Of a stretch of 7,928 nucleotides of DNA, positions 1 to 6,080 are shown piece after piece. The notes under the pieces are model-generated. The model was given only the letters and a program-made list of their open reading frames with translations. It was not told the origin of the DNA and searched no databases. Positions within the stretch are counted from its first letter, which is position 1; the number at the start of each line of letters is the position of its first letter. Both the position numbers and the translations under genes were made by a program. This DNA is from JAABSQ01 sp964573705 (GTDB taxonomy: Bacteria; Desulfobacterota; Desulfobacteria; Desulfobacterales; Desulfococcaceae): the NCBI GenBank assembly GCA_964573705.1, contig CAZNLT010000228.1, positions 1-7,928 on the forward strand, in the 5' to 3' direction.

Positions 1-275
1 TTGCTCTGATGCTCGAACAGAATGTACAGGAATGCCGTTTTGCCCCTGATCTTCGTCTGATAGACGATATCCGAATGTTTGTCTTTCAGCTTTTCATCCA
101 CATAGCTCCGGTTTGCCAGCTTCAGATACCGGAAGTCGATCTGCCGGACGATTTTTTCCGGAAAAGCAATCTGGAAAAATCTCTTTGCCAGTTCCCGCTT
201 CTGGAATGCGGCCTTGAAAGCCGCGTCATGCACGGAACCTATCCACTTTTCGAATATTTTGCTGATTCTGCTCAT
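1..275 (-). CDS. Rpn/YhgA-like PD-(D/E)XK nuclease (transposase_31 family), 3' end beyond window
   Basis: Partial gene reading leftwards off the window edge; 91 residues from the start are visible. The N-terminal pattern is that of Rpn (recombination-promoting nuclease)/YhgA-like proteins: residues 16-20 read HDAAF, followed by a helical stretch with a FPE motif at 38-40, then HSDI at 67-70 and LFEHQS at 86-91. Asp69, Glu88 and Gln90 match the D...ExQ catalytic pattern of this PD-(D/E)XK branch. Known members are about 300 residues, act as metal-dependent DNA endonucleases that promote RecA-independent recombination, and are spread by horizontal transfer. The ATG at 275-273 is chosen because GGGTGA (289-284) lies 8 bases upstream and can pair with the 16S rRNA 3' end; a GTG at 287 is a less likely alternative. 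A sigma70-like promoter lies about 50 bases upstream. The base composition looks more AT-rich than the jet genes, consistent with separate acquisition. Family assignment is firm; intactness cannot be judged. Confidence 0.85.
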   Translation of the reverse strand, partial: MSRISKIFEKWIGSVHDAAFKAAFQKRELAKRFFQIAFPEKIVRQIDFRYLKLANRSYVDEKLKDKHSDIVYQTKIRGKTAFLYILFEHQS

Positions 276-328
276 GAAGTGATTCACCCTGCTTCGGTAA
301 ATTCCAGGATTCCGACTTACCGGCTCCT

Positions 329-357
329 ATTATCAAGATATTTCATAAAGAAGTCAA
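329..357 (-). promoter_or_regulatory. Predicted sigma70-type promoter for the Rpn-like gene
   Basis: On the minus strand a TTGACT box (357-352, 5/6 match to TTGACA) is followed by exactly 17 bases and a GATAAT box (334-329, 5/6 match to TATAAT). The spacing is optimal, and the transcript would start near position 322, leaving an approximately 47-base leader with the ribosome binding site of the Rpn-like gene. The surrounding AT-rich patch contrasts with the GC-rich jet genes. Prediction from sequence only. Confidence 0.6.
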
Positions 358-515
358 AGAGATTATTGCTGTGGCGGTATCGCGGTAGGTTCGGCACAGA
401 GGCTCGAAAGAACTGCAGTCCCTTTTAGTCCGGCAGTTAAAGATAAAAAGAAGTCCACTGACTGGCTTTCGGCGGTTCCGCTTCTGCTCCTTGAATTTTC
501 TCTGTAACCGGCGGT

Positions 516-581
516 CTGCATGTGAATCCAAAACCGTATAACGGCGCATTCTCACTGATGCGCTTCTATGGGCCGAAAAAG
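516..581 (+). pseudogene. Possible remnant of the C-terminal end of a DUF1214-like protein
   Basis: In the frame starting at 516 the DNA encodes a short peptide containing NPKPYNGAFSLMRFYGPKK. This resembles the C-terminal strand of DUF1254/DUF1214 proteins, which commonly read like '(P)xxGxFxLxxRxYxPKxA'. It has no start or full domain, and is followed after one base by the Rhs fragment in another frame, as expected of shuffled gene debris. The call rests on my memory of the family pattern over about 20 residues and could be chance. Confidence 0.25.
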
Positions 582-582
582 A

Positions 583-693
583 GAGCTGGTCGATCCAACA
601 GACGGGGCGGTAACCGCGAGATATGAGTATGATCCGTTCGGGAATGTCGTTTTTGCGAATGGTACTGATGCGGCGGAAAATGCGGTTCGGTTC
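583..693 (+). pseudogene. Rhs/YD-repeat core fragment
   Basis: A 37-codon stretch reads ELVDPTDGAVTARYEYDP followed by FGNVVFANGTDAAENAVRF. This is the hallmark of the Rhs repeat-associated core: a 'LVD..G.v.ArYeYDpFGN' YD-repeat, then '.NpfRF', which in intact proteins continues into a 'STKY.D.ETGLyYYGyRYY' segment. Here the similarity stops abruptly at RF (position 693), 21 bases before the jetD stop, and nothing Rhs-like is seen upstream of 583. Rhs proteins are very large (often above 1,000 residues) polymorphic toxin shells, so this is only an isolated scrap left by rearrangement. It has no own start signal and is unlikely to be translated. The reading frame happens to stay open far into the antisense strand of jetD, which is not biologically meaningful. 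Confidence 0.75.
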
Positions 694-714
694 ATCACAA
701 TATCTTCCCATTAT

Positions 715-1929
715 TCAACCCAAATCGGCTCCGAACGAAACCTCTTCCAACGCCTCCCGAACAGCCCCGAACCCAATCCGCTCCTGCTCCAACCGCACCC
801 TCTCCCCCAATACATCCCCCCGAAGCGTGTCATACAGCGCCTGCTCCGGAGCGGTCAGATGCCTCAGATCAGCGGTGCATCGGGTCTGAACAGGCTCGGT
901 AACCCACAGATGCTTGAACGCCAGCAGGGTGGCTTCATCCATAAACAGCGACCGAGTCCGGGGGAAATACCCCCGAATCATAGAAAGCATGGCAAAACCG
1001 TGGGTATCGATGTCGCCCCAGTAGATGATCTCGCGATCGCGGAGCCAGTCCACCTCTCCCAAGGTATGAGCCCCGTATCCCAGGCCGAAGATGACGATGC
1101 TGTCGGCCAGATCGGGAAAGCTGAGGCCGTTGGTCTTGTTTTCGGTGATGAAGACCCGCCGGCAGGGGACGTCGAGGGTGCGGAACTGAGAAATCGGCGT
1201 GCTGATGTCGGTGAGGCCGCCGAAGGGCTCGGCCAGGGCGGGATCGAGGAGTCGGAAGCGGATCAGGGGCAGGTCGTGCTTGAGGCCGAAGCGCTGTTCG
1301 AAGGCGTGACGGGGCGCGGCATCCGAGACCAGCCGCAAGCTTTCCGGCGGCAGGACCGTTTCCAGCATCTCCCGCAGGACCGGCTTGTGCTGCTCGATGA
1401 ACTTGGTGTCCACACCCGGGATATCCAGCTCCCGCAGATAGCGATTCGGCGCCGGATGGTTCTGAAAAAACCGGCAGACCGCCAGCAGTTCCGGCCAGGC
1501 CCCGTGGTATTTCAGGACCGTAAGGGGACGATCCGCAATCCACGCCTTCAGCGCCGGCTGGGCCGCGACGATTCGGTCGTAATCTTCACGAAACCGCCGA
1601 TACTCCCCCTGCTTGCCGATATACCGAAGAAAATCCTCCCGGGTCTCGAACAGGATCTTGACCGGCAGCTCCTGGTTCCCCAGTTTGCGGTGATTGACCG
1701 CTTGGATCTCCACCCGGTATCCGTATCCGACGCCGTCCTTGCTTTTCTCCCGCAACACGCGAGCCCACTTTCGAACCGCGGCATAGTCCGCCAGCAGCTC
1801 CCGGGCGGTGGGGCTTCGAAATGGAATCACCAGCGGAAAGAAGTCCTCCCCGGCGAGATCCGCTTTTAAAAACCGCTGACCGGTCCAGAACCGAAGGGCC
1901 TTTTTTCGAATCTCCTCGGCCGAGATCAC
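715..1929 (-). CDS. jetD: JetD, Wadjet Toprim-type nuclease (DUF3322 + DUF2220)
   Basis: 404-residue protein, the effector of Wadjet. JetD (MksG) is related to the topoisomerase VI A subunit/Spo11 fold: an N-terminal arm domain (DUF3322, about residues 1-190) and a C-terminal winged-helix/Toprim module (DUF2220, about 200-400). It nicks or cleaves DNA that the JetABC motor has identified as a small circle. Toprim metal ligands are visible: Glu263 in the ITENKTNGLSF segment (261-271) and the Asp306/Asp308 pair in YWGDIDTHGF (303-312), plus a conserved-looking LEQERIGF at 380-387. Length and motifs look intact. The start is taken as GTG at 1929-1927, whose last bases form a GTGA overlap with the jetC stop; the frame upstream of it is only the antisense-like shadow of jetC. 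No strong ribosome site precedes it, so translation is probably coupled to jetC. Last gene of the operon; its stop is followed by Rhs debris. Confidence 0.94.
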   Translation of the reverse strand: MISAEEIRKKALRFWTGQRFLKADLAGEDFFPLVIPFRSPTARELLADYAAVRKWARVLREKSKDGVGYGYRVEIQAVNHRKLGNQELPVKILFETREDFLRYIGKQGEYRRFREDYDRIVAAQPALKAWIADRPLTVLKYHGAWPELLAVCRFFQNHPAPNRYLRELDIPGVDTKFIEQHKPVLREMLETVLPPESLRLVSDAAPRHAFEQRFGLKHDLPLIRFRLLDPALAEPFGGLTDISTPISQFRTLDVPCRRVFITENKTNGLSFPDLADSIVIFGLGYGAHTLGEVDWLRDREIIYWGDIDTHGFAMLSMIRGYFPRTRSLFMDEATLLAFKHLWVTEPVQTRCTADLRHLTAPEQALYDTLRGDVLGERVRLEQERIGFGAVREALEEVSFGADLG

Positions 1930-4900
1930 GACTGGGCGCCCTGCTGGTAGATCTCCTTTTCCCGGCGGTATTCGTCCACCGTCAGGTTTTTGAGGATGGA
2001 GTGCTTGCCGCCCTCGTTGTGGACGAAGTGGACGGCGCGGATGTAGTCTTCGATGATGTTGATCTTCTGAAGCGGGGTCACGATCAGAAGCTGAAGGTTG
2101 AGCTTTTTGAACAGCTCCAGGCCGTACCGGGTGGAATCGTCGGAGCCCCGGCCGAAGGCCTCGTCGATGACCACGAACCGGAAGGACCGGGACCGCTTGG
2201 ACCGCCACTCCAGCCCGAACTGATAGGCCAGGGCCGAGGCCAGAATGGTGTAGGCCAGCTTCTCTTTCTGCCCCCCGGATTTCCCCGATGAATCCGAGTA
2301 ATACTCCTTTTCCGAGCCGTCTTCCCGCCACCGCTCCACCGCCGAAAAGACGAACCAGTTGCGGACGTCGGTCACCTTGCGGGTCCACCGGCGGTCCAGC
2401 TCGGCCAGCCCTTCCCGGCCGTTGAACCGGTCCAGGAGTTTCTTGACCTGAAAAAACTTCTGCTCGTTGTACAAGTCGTTGCCGTCCAGGGTATGGGAGA
2501 GGCACTGCTTGAGGTCGGCCTGGAAATCGCGCACCTCGCTGTCCGGGGTGGGATCGGTCAAGAGCTCGATGCGGGTGCCGGGGCTGTACTCGATGTCGTT
2601 GAGGGAGCCGTTGATGAGGGCGATCTTCTTTTCGATCTCCTCCCGCTCCTTGGCCAGCTGGCTCTGAAACAGGGCGATGGAGTTGATGGCGCCCTCGTTG
2701 AGAAGCTTTTTAAACCGGGCCTCGTGCCGGGGCAGGTCTTCTTTTTCCAGGGTCTCCAGCATGGACGCAAACTCGGGGGCGGCCTCGAGGGCGGCATCCA
2801 CCTCGTTGGTTTCCGCCGGATACCGGTGTTTGTAATCCTGCATCTGCTGAATGAGTTTCACCGTCAGGTCTTTGAGCTTTTTGTCTTCATTGTCGATCTT
2901 TTTCTGGATAAACTTGCGGACCTCGGTCTGGCAGGTATCCACGGTCCGCAGGTCCAGACGGCGACCCGCCAGCACCTCCTCACGAAATTCGTCAAGTTTC
3001 GGGAAGAGACTCTTCTTGACCGCATCATCGATGGCGCCAACGGTCGCCTCGGCTATCTTTAAAAGCTGTTTTCCCTGCTCCAGTGAATGGTGAATCTCAC
3101 CGCGTTTTTCCAGCGCCGCTTCCTTGTCGGCTTCTGCGGTGCGGATGTCGCTTCGAACCTTGGTCAGCTCCTCCTGAAGGGTCCGCAGCAGGTCCGATCC
3201 TTCCTCGATCTTTTTCTTTTCCGCTGTCAGGCCCTGAATTCGGGCCGCGGTCGGCTGCCAGCAGATGTCGGCGTAATCGGCGACCGCCAGCAGGTCCCGG
3301 CAGGTATCCCGGTGCCGCCTGAGGGTCTCCTGCTTCTTGAGCAGCGCATTCAGATCATCGGCCAACTTCTGACCCTTGGATGCCAGCCCCTCGGCAATCG
3401 ATTTGAGGGCCTGAATCTTCTCCTTATTCTGCCACCCCAGAATGTACCGGCTGCGGTCCCGAATGTCGTGGCGATCGTCTTTTTCATGGCGGCGGCCCCC
3501 GGTCTTGATCTGGCCGTTGGGGGTGATCGCCCGGGGCCGGCGGTGAAAGTCGGCCATCTCCCGGCAGCAGGCATAATCGAACCGCTTGTGAAGCTCGGCC
3601 GAGAGCCAGTCGTAGAAGGGGCTGTCCGGCTTGACCTGGATCTTGCGAACCAGGGCGTCCGGGTTCGGGTCGGCCTCGAATCCGGATTCCGCTTTTTCGG
3701 ATGTTCGAAAATAGACCAGCCGGCCCTTGAGATGGGTGCGATCCACATACCGGCAGACCTTGGCATAGAGGGATTCGTCCACCAGAAGGCTCAATCCGAA
3801 ATTGTGAAGGAGCCGCTCGATGGCTCCCTCCCACTCCCCTTCCCGCTCATCCACCCGAATCAGCTCCCCGGCGAAAGGCATGTCGGCTTCGGGGATGGCG
3901 AGGATGTCGGCCATCTCTTTTCGAATCCGCAGGTTTTTGAGCGGAATATTGCTTTTGCGCTTTCGCAGGGAGTCGATCTCCGCCTGAATCCGGTCGTATT
4001 CGGTGCGGGTGTCGTTGATCTCGATCTGAAGGTCCACCTGCCGGTTCTGAAGATCCAGCAGCCGGGTCTCTATTTTTCGGATCAGGACCTCGGCTTTTTT
4101 GCGGTTCTCGAAAAAGGTCTCCGCCTTTTCGGGTCGGGCCAACTGAAGCTGTTTGGCCAGGGCCAGATAGGCGCTTTCTTTTTCCCGCTTTCGGTCGCGT
4201 TCCGCCTCCAGCCCGCCGATCTCCCGCTGAAGGTCTTCCAGGCGCCGGCCTCCGTTGTCGTCGATGCTGGTTTTGAGGTCGCCTTCCCGGTTCCGCAGGT
4301 CCGCCAGGTGTTCCCGAAGGGCCGCCAGGCGGTGCTCGCATTTCCGGTACTCCAGGTTCCACTGTTCAATGCGTTTGACCAGCAGATCCGCATGAATGGA
4401 TGCGAAATACCCGTGCAGGTTTTCCCGGCAGGCCCGAAGCGCATCCACCTCGGTGCGGATCTCGTCATGGCGGCGGCTGTCGGCCACCAGGGGCGACAAC
4501 CGGCCGATCTGGTCTTTGGCCCGCAGCACCGCGGCATGGGCCTGGTTGAGGTTGTCGAAGTTCTTGCGGATGTCGTTGATCCGGCTTTCCACATCGGTTT
4601 CATCCAGCATGTGGCGCCGGACGAAATCGGTGAGGTTGCCCACCGACTTCATGGACACGGTCTGGTAAAACAGATCCAGGGCCTGGGGATTCTGGATGCC
4701 GAACAGCCGCCGGAACCGGTCGCTGTAGCGCTTGAAGTTCTCCGGAACGGTGACCTCTTTGCGATTTTTCAGCCGCTTTTTGAGGTCCAGAATATTGGCC
4801 CCGAAATCGGCGAAGTCCTCGGCGATGGTCAGGTCGGCTTCGGAGATCACGAAAAACCGCTCCGGGTTCTTGTTCTGGTCCTTGAGCCAGAAGACCTGGG

Positions 4901-5303
4901 CCAGGGTCACCCCCTGCTGAAATCCCTGGTTGACGAAATACCCGAGCAGCACGGTGTAGGTGTTCTCATCCCGAAGCGATACCGCCTTGCCGCTCTGCTC
5001 CAGATCGAATTTGACGCTTTTGTACTCGCCCCGAATGTAAGAGTGAAGGGACCGCTCCTTGCCTTCGGCCCCGGCCGCCTTGTTGTAGACGATGTGGTGA
5101 TGGGGCACCAGCAGGGTGGTGATGGCGTCCACCAGGGTCGACTTGCCCGAACCGATGTCGCCGGTGAGCAGGCTGTTGAAGCCGCCGGGCGCGATCTGCC
5201 AGACATCCCGGTGAAAGGTGCCCCAGTTGTACATCTCCAGCCGCTCCAGCCGGAATCCGGCCCGGGTCTCCTCCGGGTGAAGGTCAAGAATTTTCGTCTG
5301 CAT
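1926..5303 (-). CDS. jetC: JetC, Wadjet SMC/MukB-like ATPase
   Basis: 1,125-residue SMC-like ATPase (COG4913 type, MksB/MukB-related), the motor of Wadjet. The N-terminal head begins FRLERLEMYNWGTFH (17-31) and carries the Walker A motif GDIGSGKST (48-56, Lys54). A first coiled-coil arm runs at about 305-450, a hinge-like region at about 455-640 includes a conserved GQIKTGGRRHEKDDR segment near residue 595, and a second arm at about 640-960 is rich in Lys/Glu heptads. The C-terminal head has the ABC signature SGKSGGQKEK (about 1006-1015) and Walker B FVVIDEAFGRG with Asp1047 and catalytic Glu1048. ATP binding joins two heads, and hydrolysis drives DNA loop extrusion. The ATG at 5303 is chosen because the conserved first strand follows closely; it lies inside jetB (20-base overlap), with only a short AAGG three bases upstream. 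No frameshift or missing motif was seen. Confidence 0.96.
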   Translation of the reverse strand: MQTKILDLHPEETRAGFRLERLEMYNWGTFHRDVWQIAPGGFNSLLTGDIGSGKSTLVDAITTLLVPHHHIVYNKAAGAEGKERSLHSYIRGEYKSVKFDLEQSGKAVSLRDENTYTVLLGYFVNQGFQQGVTLAQVFWLKDQNKNPERFFVISEADLTIAEDFADFGANILDLKKRLKNRKEVTVPENFKRYSDRFRRLFGIQNPQALDLFYQTVSMKSVGNLTDFVRRHMLDETDVESRINDIRKNFDNLNQAHAAVLRAKDQIGRLSPLVADSRRHDEIRTEVDALRACRENLHGYFASIHADLLVKRIEQWNLEYRKCEHRLAALREHLADLRNREGDLKTSIDDNGGRRLEDLQREIGGLEAERDRKREKESAYLALAKQLQLARPEKAETFFENRKKAEVLIRKIETRLLDLQNRQVDLQIEINDTRTEYDRIQAEIDSLRKRKSNIPLKNLRIRKEMADILAIPEADMPFAGELIRVDEREGEWEGAIERLLHNFGLSLLVDESLYAKVCRYVDRTHLKGRLVYFRTSEKAESGFEADPNPDALVRKIQVKPDSPFYDWLSAELHKRFDYACCREMADFHRRPRAITPNGQIKTGGRRHEKDDRHDIRDRSRYILGWQNKEKIQALKSIAEGLASKGQKLADDLNALLKKQETLRRHRDTCRDLLAVADYADICWQPTAARIQGLTAEKKKIEEGSDLLRTLQEELTKVRSDIRTAEADKEAALEKRGEIHHSLEQGKQLLKIAEATVGAIDDAVKKSLFPKLDEFREEVLAGRRLDLRTVDTCQTEVRKFIQKKIDNEDKKLKDLTVKLIQQMQDYKHRYPAETNEVDAALEAAPEFASMLETLEKEDLPRHEARFKKLLNEGAINSIALFQSQLAKEREEIEKKIALINGSLNDIEYSPGTRIELLTDPTPDSEVRDFQADLKQCLSHTLDGNDLYNEQKFFQVKKLLDRFNGREGLAELDRRWTRKVTDVRNWFVFSAVERWREDGSEKEYYSDSSGKSGGQKEKLAYTILASALAYQFGLEWRSKRSRSFRFVVIDEAFGRGSDDSTRYGLELFKKLNLQLLIVTPLQKINIIEDYIRAVHFVHNEGGKHSILKNLTVDEYRREKEIYQQGAQS

Positions 5304-5886
5304 AAGCCTTGTATTCGGTGAGTCGTTGGTCCAGGTCCTTGAGCCAGTCGGCATCCACCAGGGCCTTGATGATCCGCCGTACCTCGAAGCGGGTGTCGTC
5401 TCCGGACATCTTTCGAACAAATCCCAGTTCCATGGCCTTTCGAATCTGAGTGTGGATCTGATCCACGGTTCGGGCCTCGTTCTTGCCTTCGGGCATAAAG
5501 ACCCGCATCATGTCCACGATCTGATTCCGGCTCAGGATGAGGCGGGTTTCCCCGCCTTCGGCATCCAGCTCCGCCAGTTTTTTCCGCAGCAGCACACAGA
5601 GCAGGCTCAGCGGATAGCTCAGGGACCGCCGGGAGATCAGCCGAGGCATATCGACGGTCTCCTCCGCCGCATCCCCCTCGTCGGAAGCCTGGCGCAAAAA
5701 AGCATACCCTTCGGTTTCATCGATAATCAGCGCCAGCCCGATCACCGCCAGGTAATCCCGCACCGGACCCTGAAGGATCAGCAAATCCCCCCAAAGCTCC
5801 GCCTGCCGCTCCTGGTAGAGCACCCCTTTCATGAGCTGAATCACCACTTTGGAGATGCTTCTTTCCTGCGTTTGCGTGTCGTTCAT
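5284..5886 (-). CDS. jetB: JetB, Wadjet MukE/KITE-like subunit (DUF4194)
   Basis: 200-residue soluble protein with the features of DUF4194, the JetB (MksE) family. It is the KITE-type winged-helix dimer that binds the JetA kleisin and DNA. Visible hallmarks include the N-terminal segment VVIQLMKGVLYQER (14-27), then a LLxLQGPVRDYLAVIG-like stretch, RLISRRSLSYPLSLLCVLLRKKL in the middle, and a C-terminal winged-helix-like region ending RFEVRRIIKALVDADWL. Length is normal for the family. Start: ATG at 5886-5884, with AGGA (5897-5894) seven bases upstream. The end overlaps jetC by 20 bases, which suggests translational coupling. In ordinary Wadjet operons jetA directly precedes jetB; here about 1.5 kb of other DNA plus an assembly gap lies between them, so its promoter is uncertain. 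Confidence 0.94.
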   Translation of the reverse strand: MNDTQTQERSISKVVIQLMKGVLYQERQAELWGDLLILQGPVRDYLAVIGLALIIDETEGYAFLRQASDEGDAAEETVDMPRLISRRSLSYPLSLLCVLLRKKLAELDAEGGETRLILSRNQIVDMMRVFMPEGKNEARTVDQIHTQIRKAMELGFVRKMSGDDTRFEVRRIIKALVDADWLKDLDQRLTEYKAYADENS

Positions 5887-5980
5887 GGGGGTATCCTATC
5901 CAAAACCGACGGCGGATACAAGACTTCCTTACGGGGGAATGCAAAACCGTTTGGATCCCGATCGTCTGAACTGTGATTTT
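5887..5980. other. Sequence between jetB and the assembly gap, containing one insertion boundary
   Basis: These 94 bases carry the jetB ribosome binding site (AGGA at 5894-5897) and otherwise no recognised gene. On the minus strand they do not encode a JetA C-terminus in any frame, so the original jetA-jetB junction has been altered here or within the gap. One minus-strand frame stays open and ends in an ATGA overlap with the jetB start, but its peptide is not recognisable. Promoter-like hexamers for jetB are weak. Confidence 0.5.
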
Positions 5981-6080
5981 NNNNNNNNNNNNNNNNNNNN
6001 NNNNNNNNNNNNNNNNNNNNNNNNNNNNNNNNNNNNNNNNNNNNNNNNNNNNNNNNNNNNNNNNNNNNNNNNNNNNNNNN
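5981..6080. other. Assembly gap (100 N)
   Basis: Exactly 100 consecutive N, the usual placeholder for a scaffold gap of unknown length. It hides the promoter and ribosome binding site of the gene to its right and one boundary of the DNA inserted between jetA and jetB. The right contig begins precisely with the ATG of that gene. Consistent jet gene order and orientation on both sides support the scaffold join. Confidence 0.98.

Larger units (their letters stand above)
276..714. other. Gene-poor spacer with gene debris between the Rpn-like gene and jetD
   Basis: No complete gene is supported in these roughly 440 bases. They contain the promoter and leader of the Rpn-like gene at the left, an unassigned stretch at about 360-515 in which I see no recognisable protein on either strand, and two abutting plus-strand fragments (a doubtful DUF1214-like piece at 516-581 and an Rhs-repeat piece at 583-693). 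The jetD stop codon follows at 715. I found no convincing terminator hairpin with a T-run for jetD; the only small inverted repeat noticed is CCGT-ATA-ACGG at 534-544, which is too short. Confidence 0.6.

Noticed and set aside
9..428. Plus-strand open frame of 139 codons at the left end
   Set aside because: It is antisense to the Rpn-like gene, whose opposite strand matches a known family with catalytic residues.
343..711. Minus-strand open frame of 122 codons across the spacer
   Set aside because: No recognisable domain; it is antisense to the Rhs fragment and overlaps the Rpn promoter.
568..1869. Plus-strand open frame of 433 codons starting in the Rhs fragment
   Set aside because: Only the first part (583-693) is Rhs-like; the remainder is the antisense of jetD, so it is not a real fusion gene.
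1927..2505. Longer jetD with N-terminal extension beginning near 2505
   Set aside because: The added residues are an out-of-frame reading of the jetC head (signature and Walker B region), while the conserved JetD N-terminus begins at the GTG at 1929.
3087..5321. Plus-strand open frame of 744 codons antisense to jetC
   Set aside because: It mirrors the GC-rich, biased codon use of jetC, has no domain I recognise and low-complexity hydrophobic runs; jetC itself has all SMC motifs.
5892..5926. Promoter for jetB on the minus strand (TTGTAT, 17 bases, TAGGAT)
   Set aside because: Matches are only 3/6 and 4/6, and the -10 box would overlap the ribosome binding site; too weak to annotate.
5883..5980. 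Minus-strand frame ending in ATGA overlap with the jetB start, possibly the end of an upstream operon gene
   Set aside because: Only about 32 codons before the gap, with a peptide that does not resemble a JetA C-terminus; the genuine JetA end is at 7434. Could be revisited once the gap is closed.
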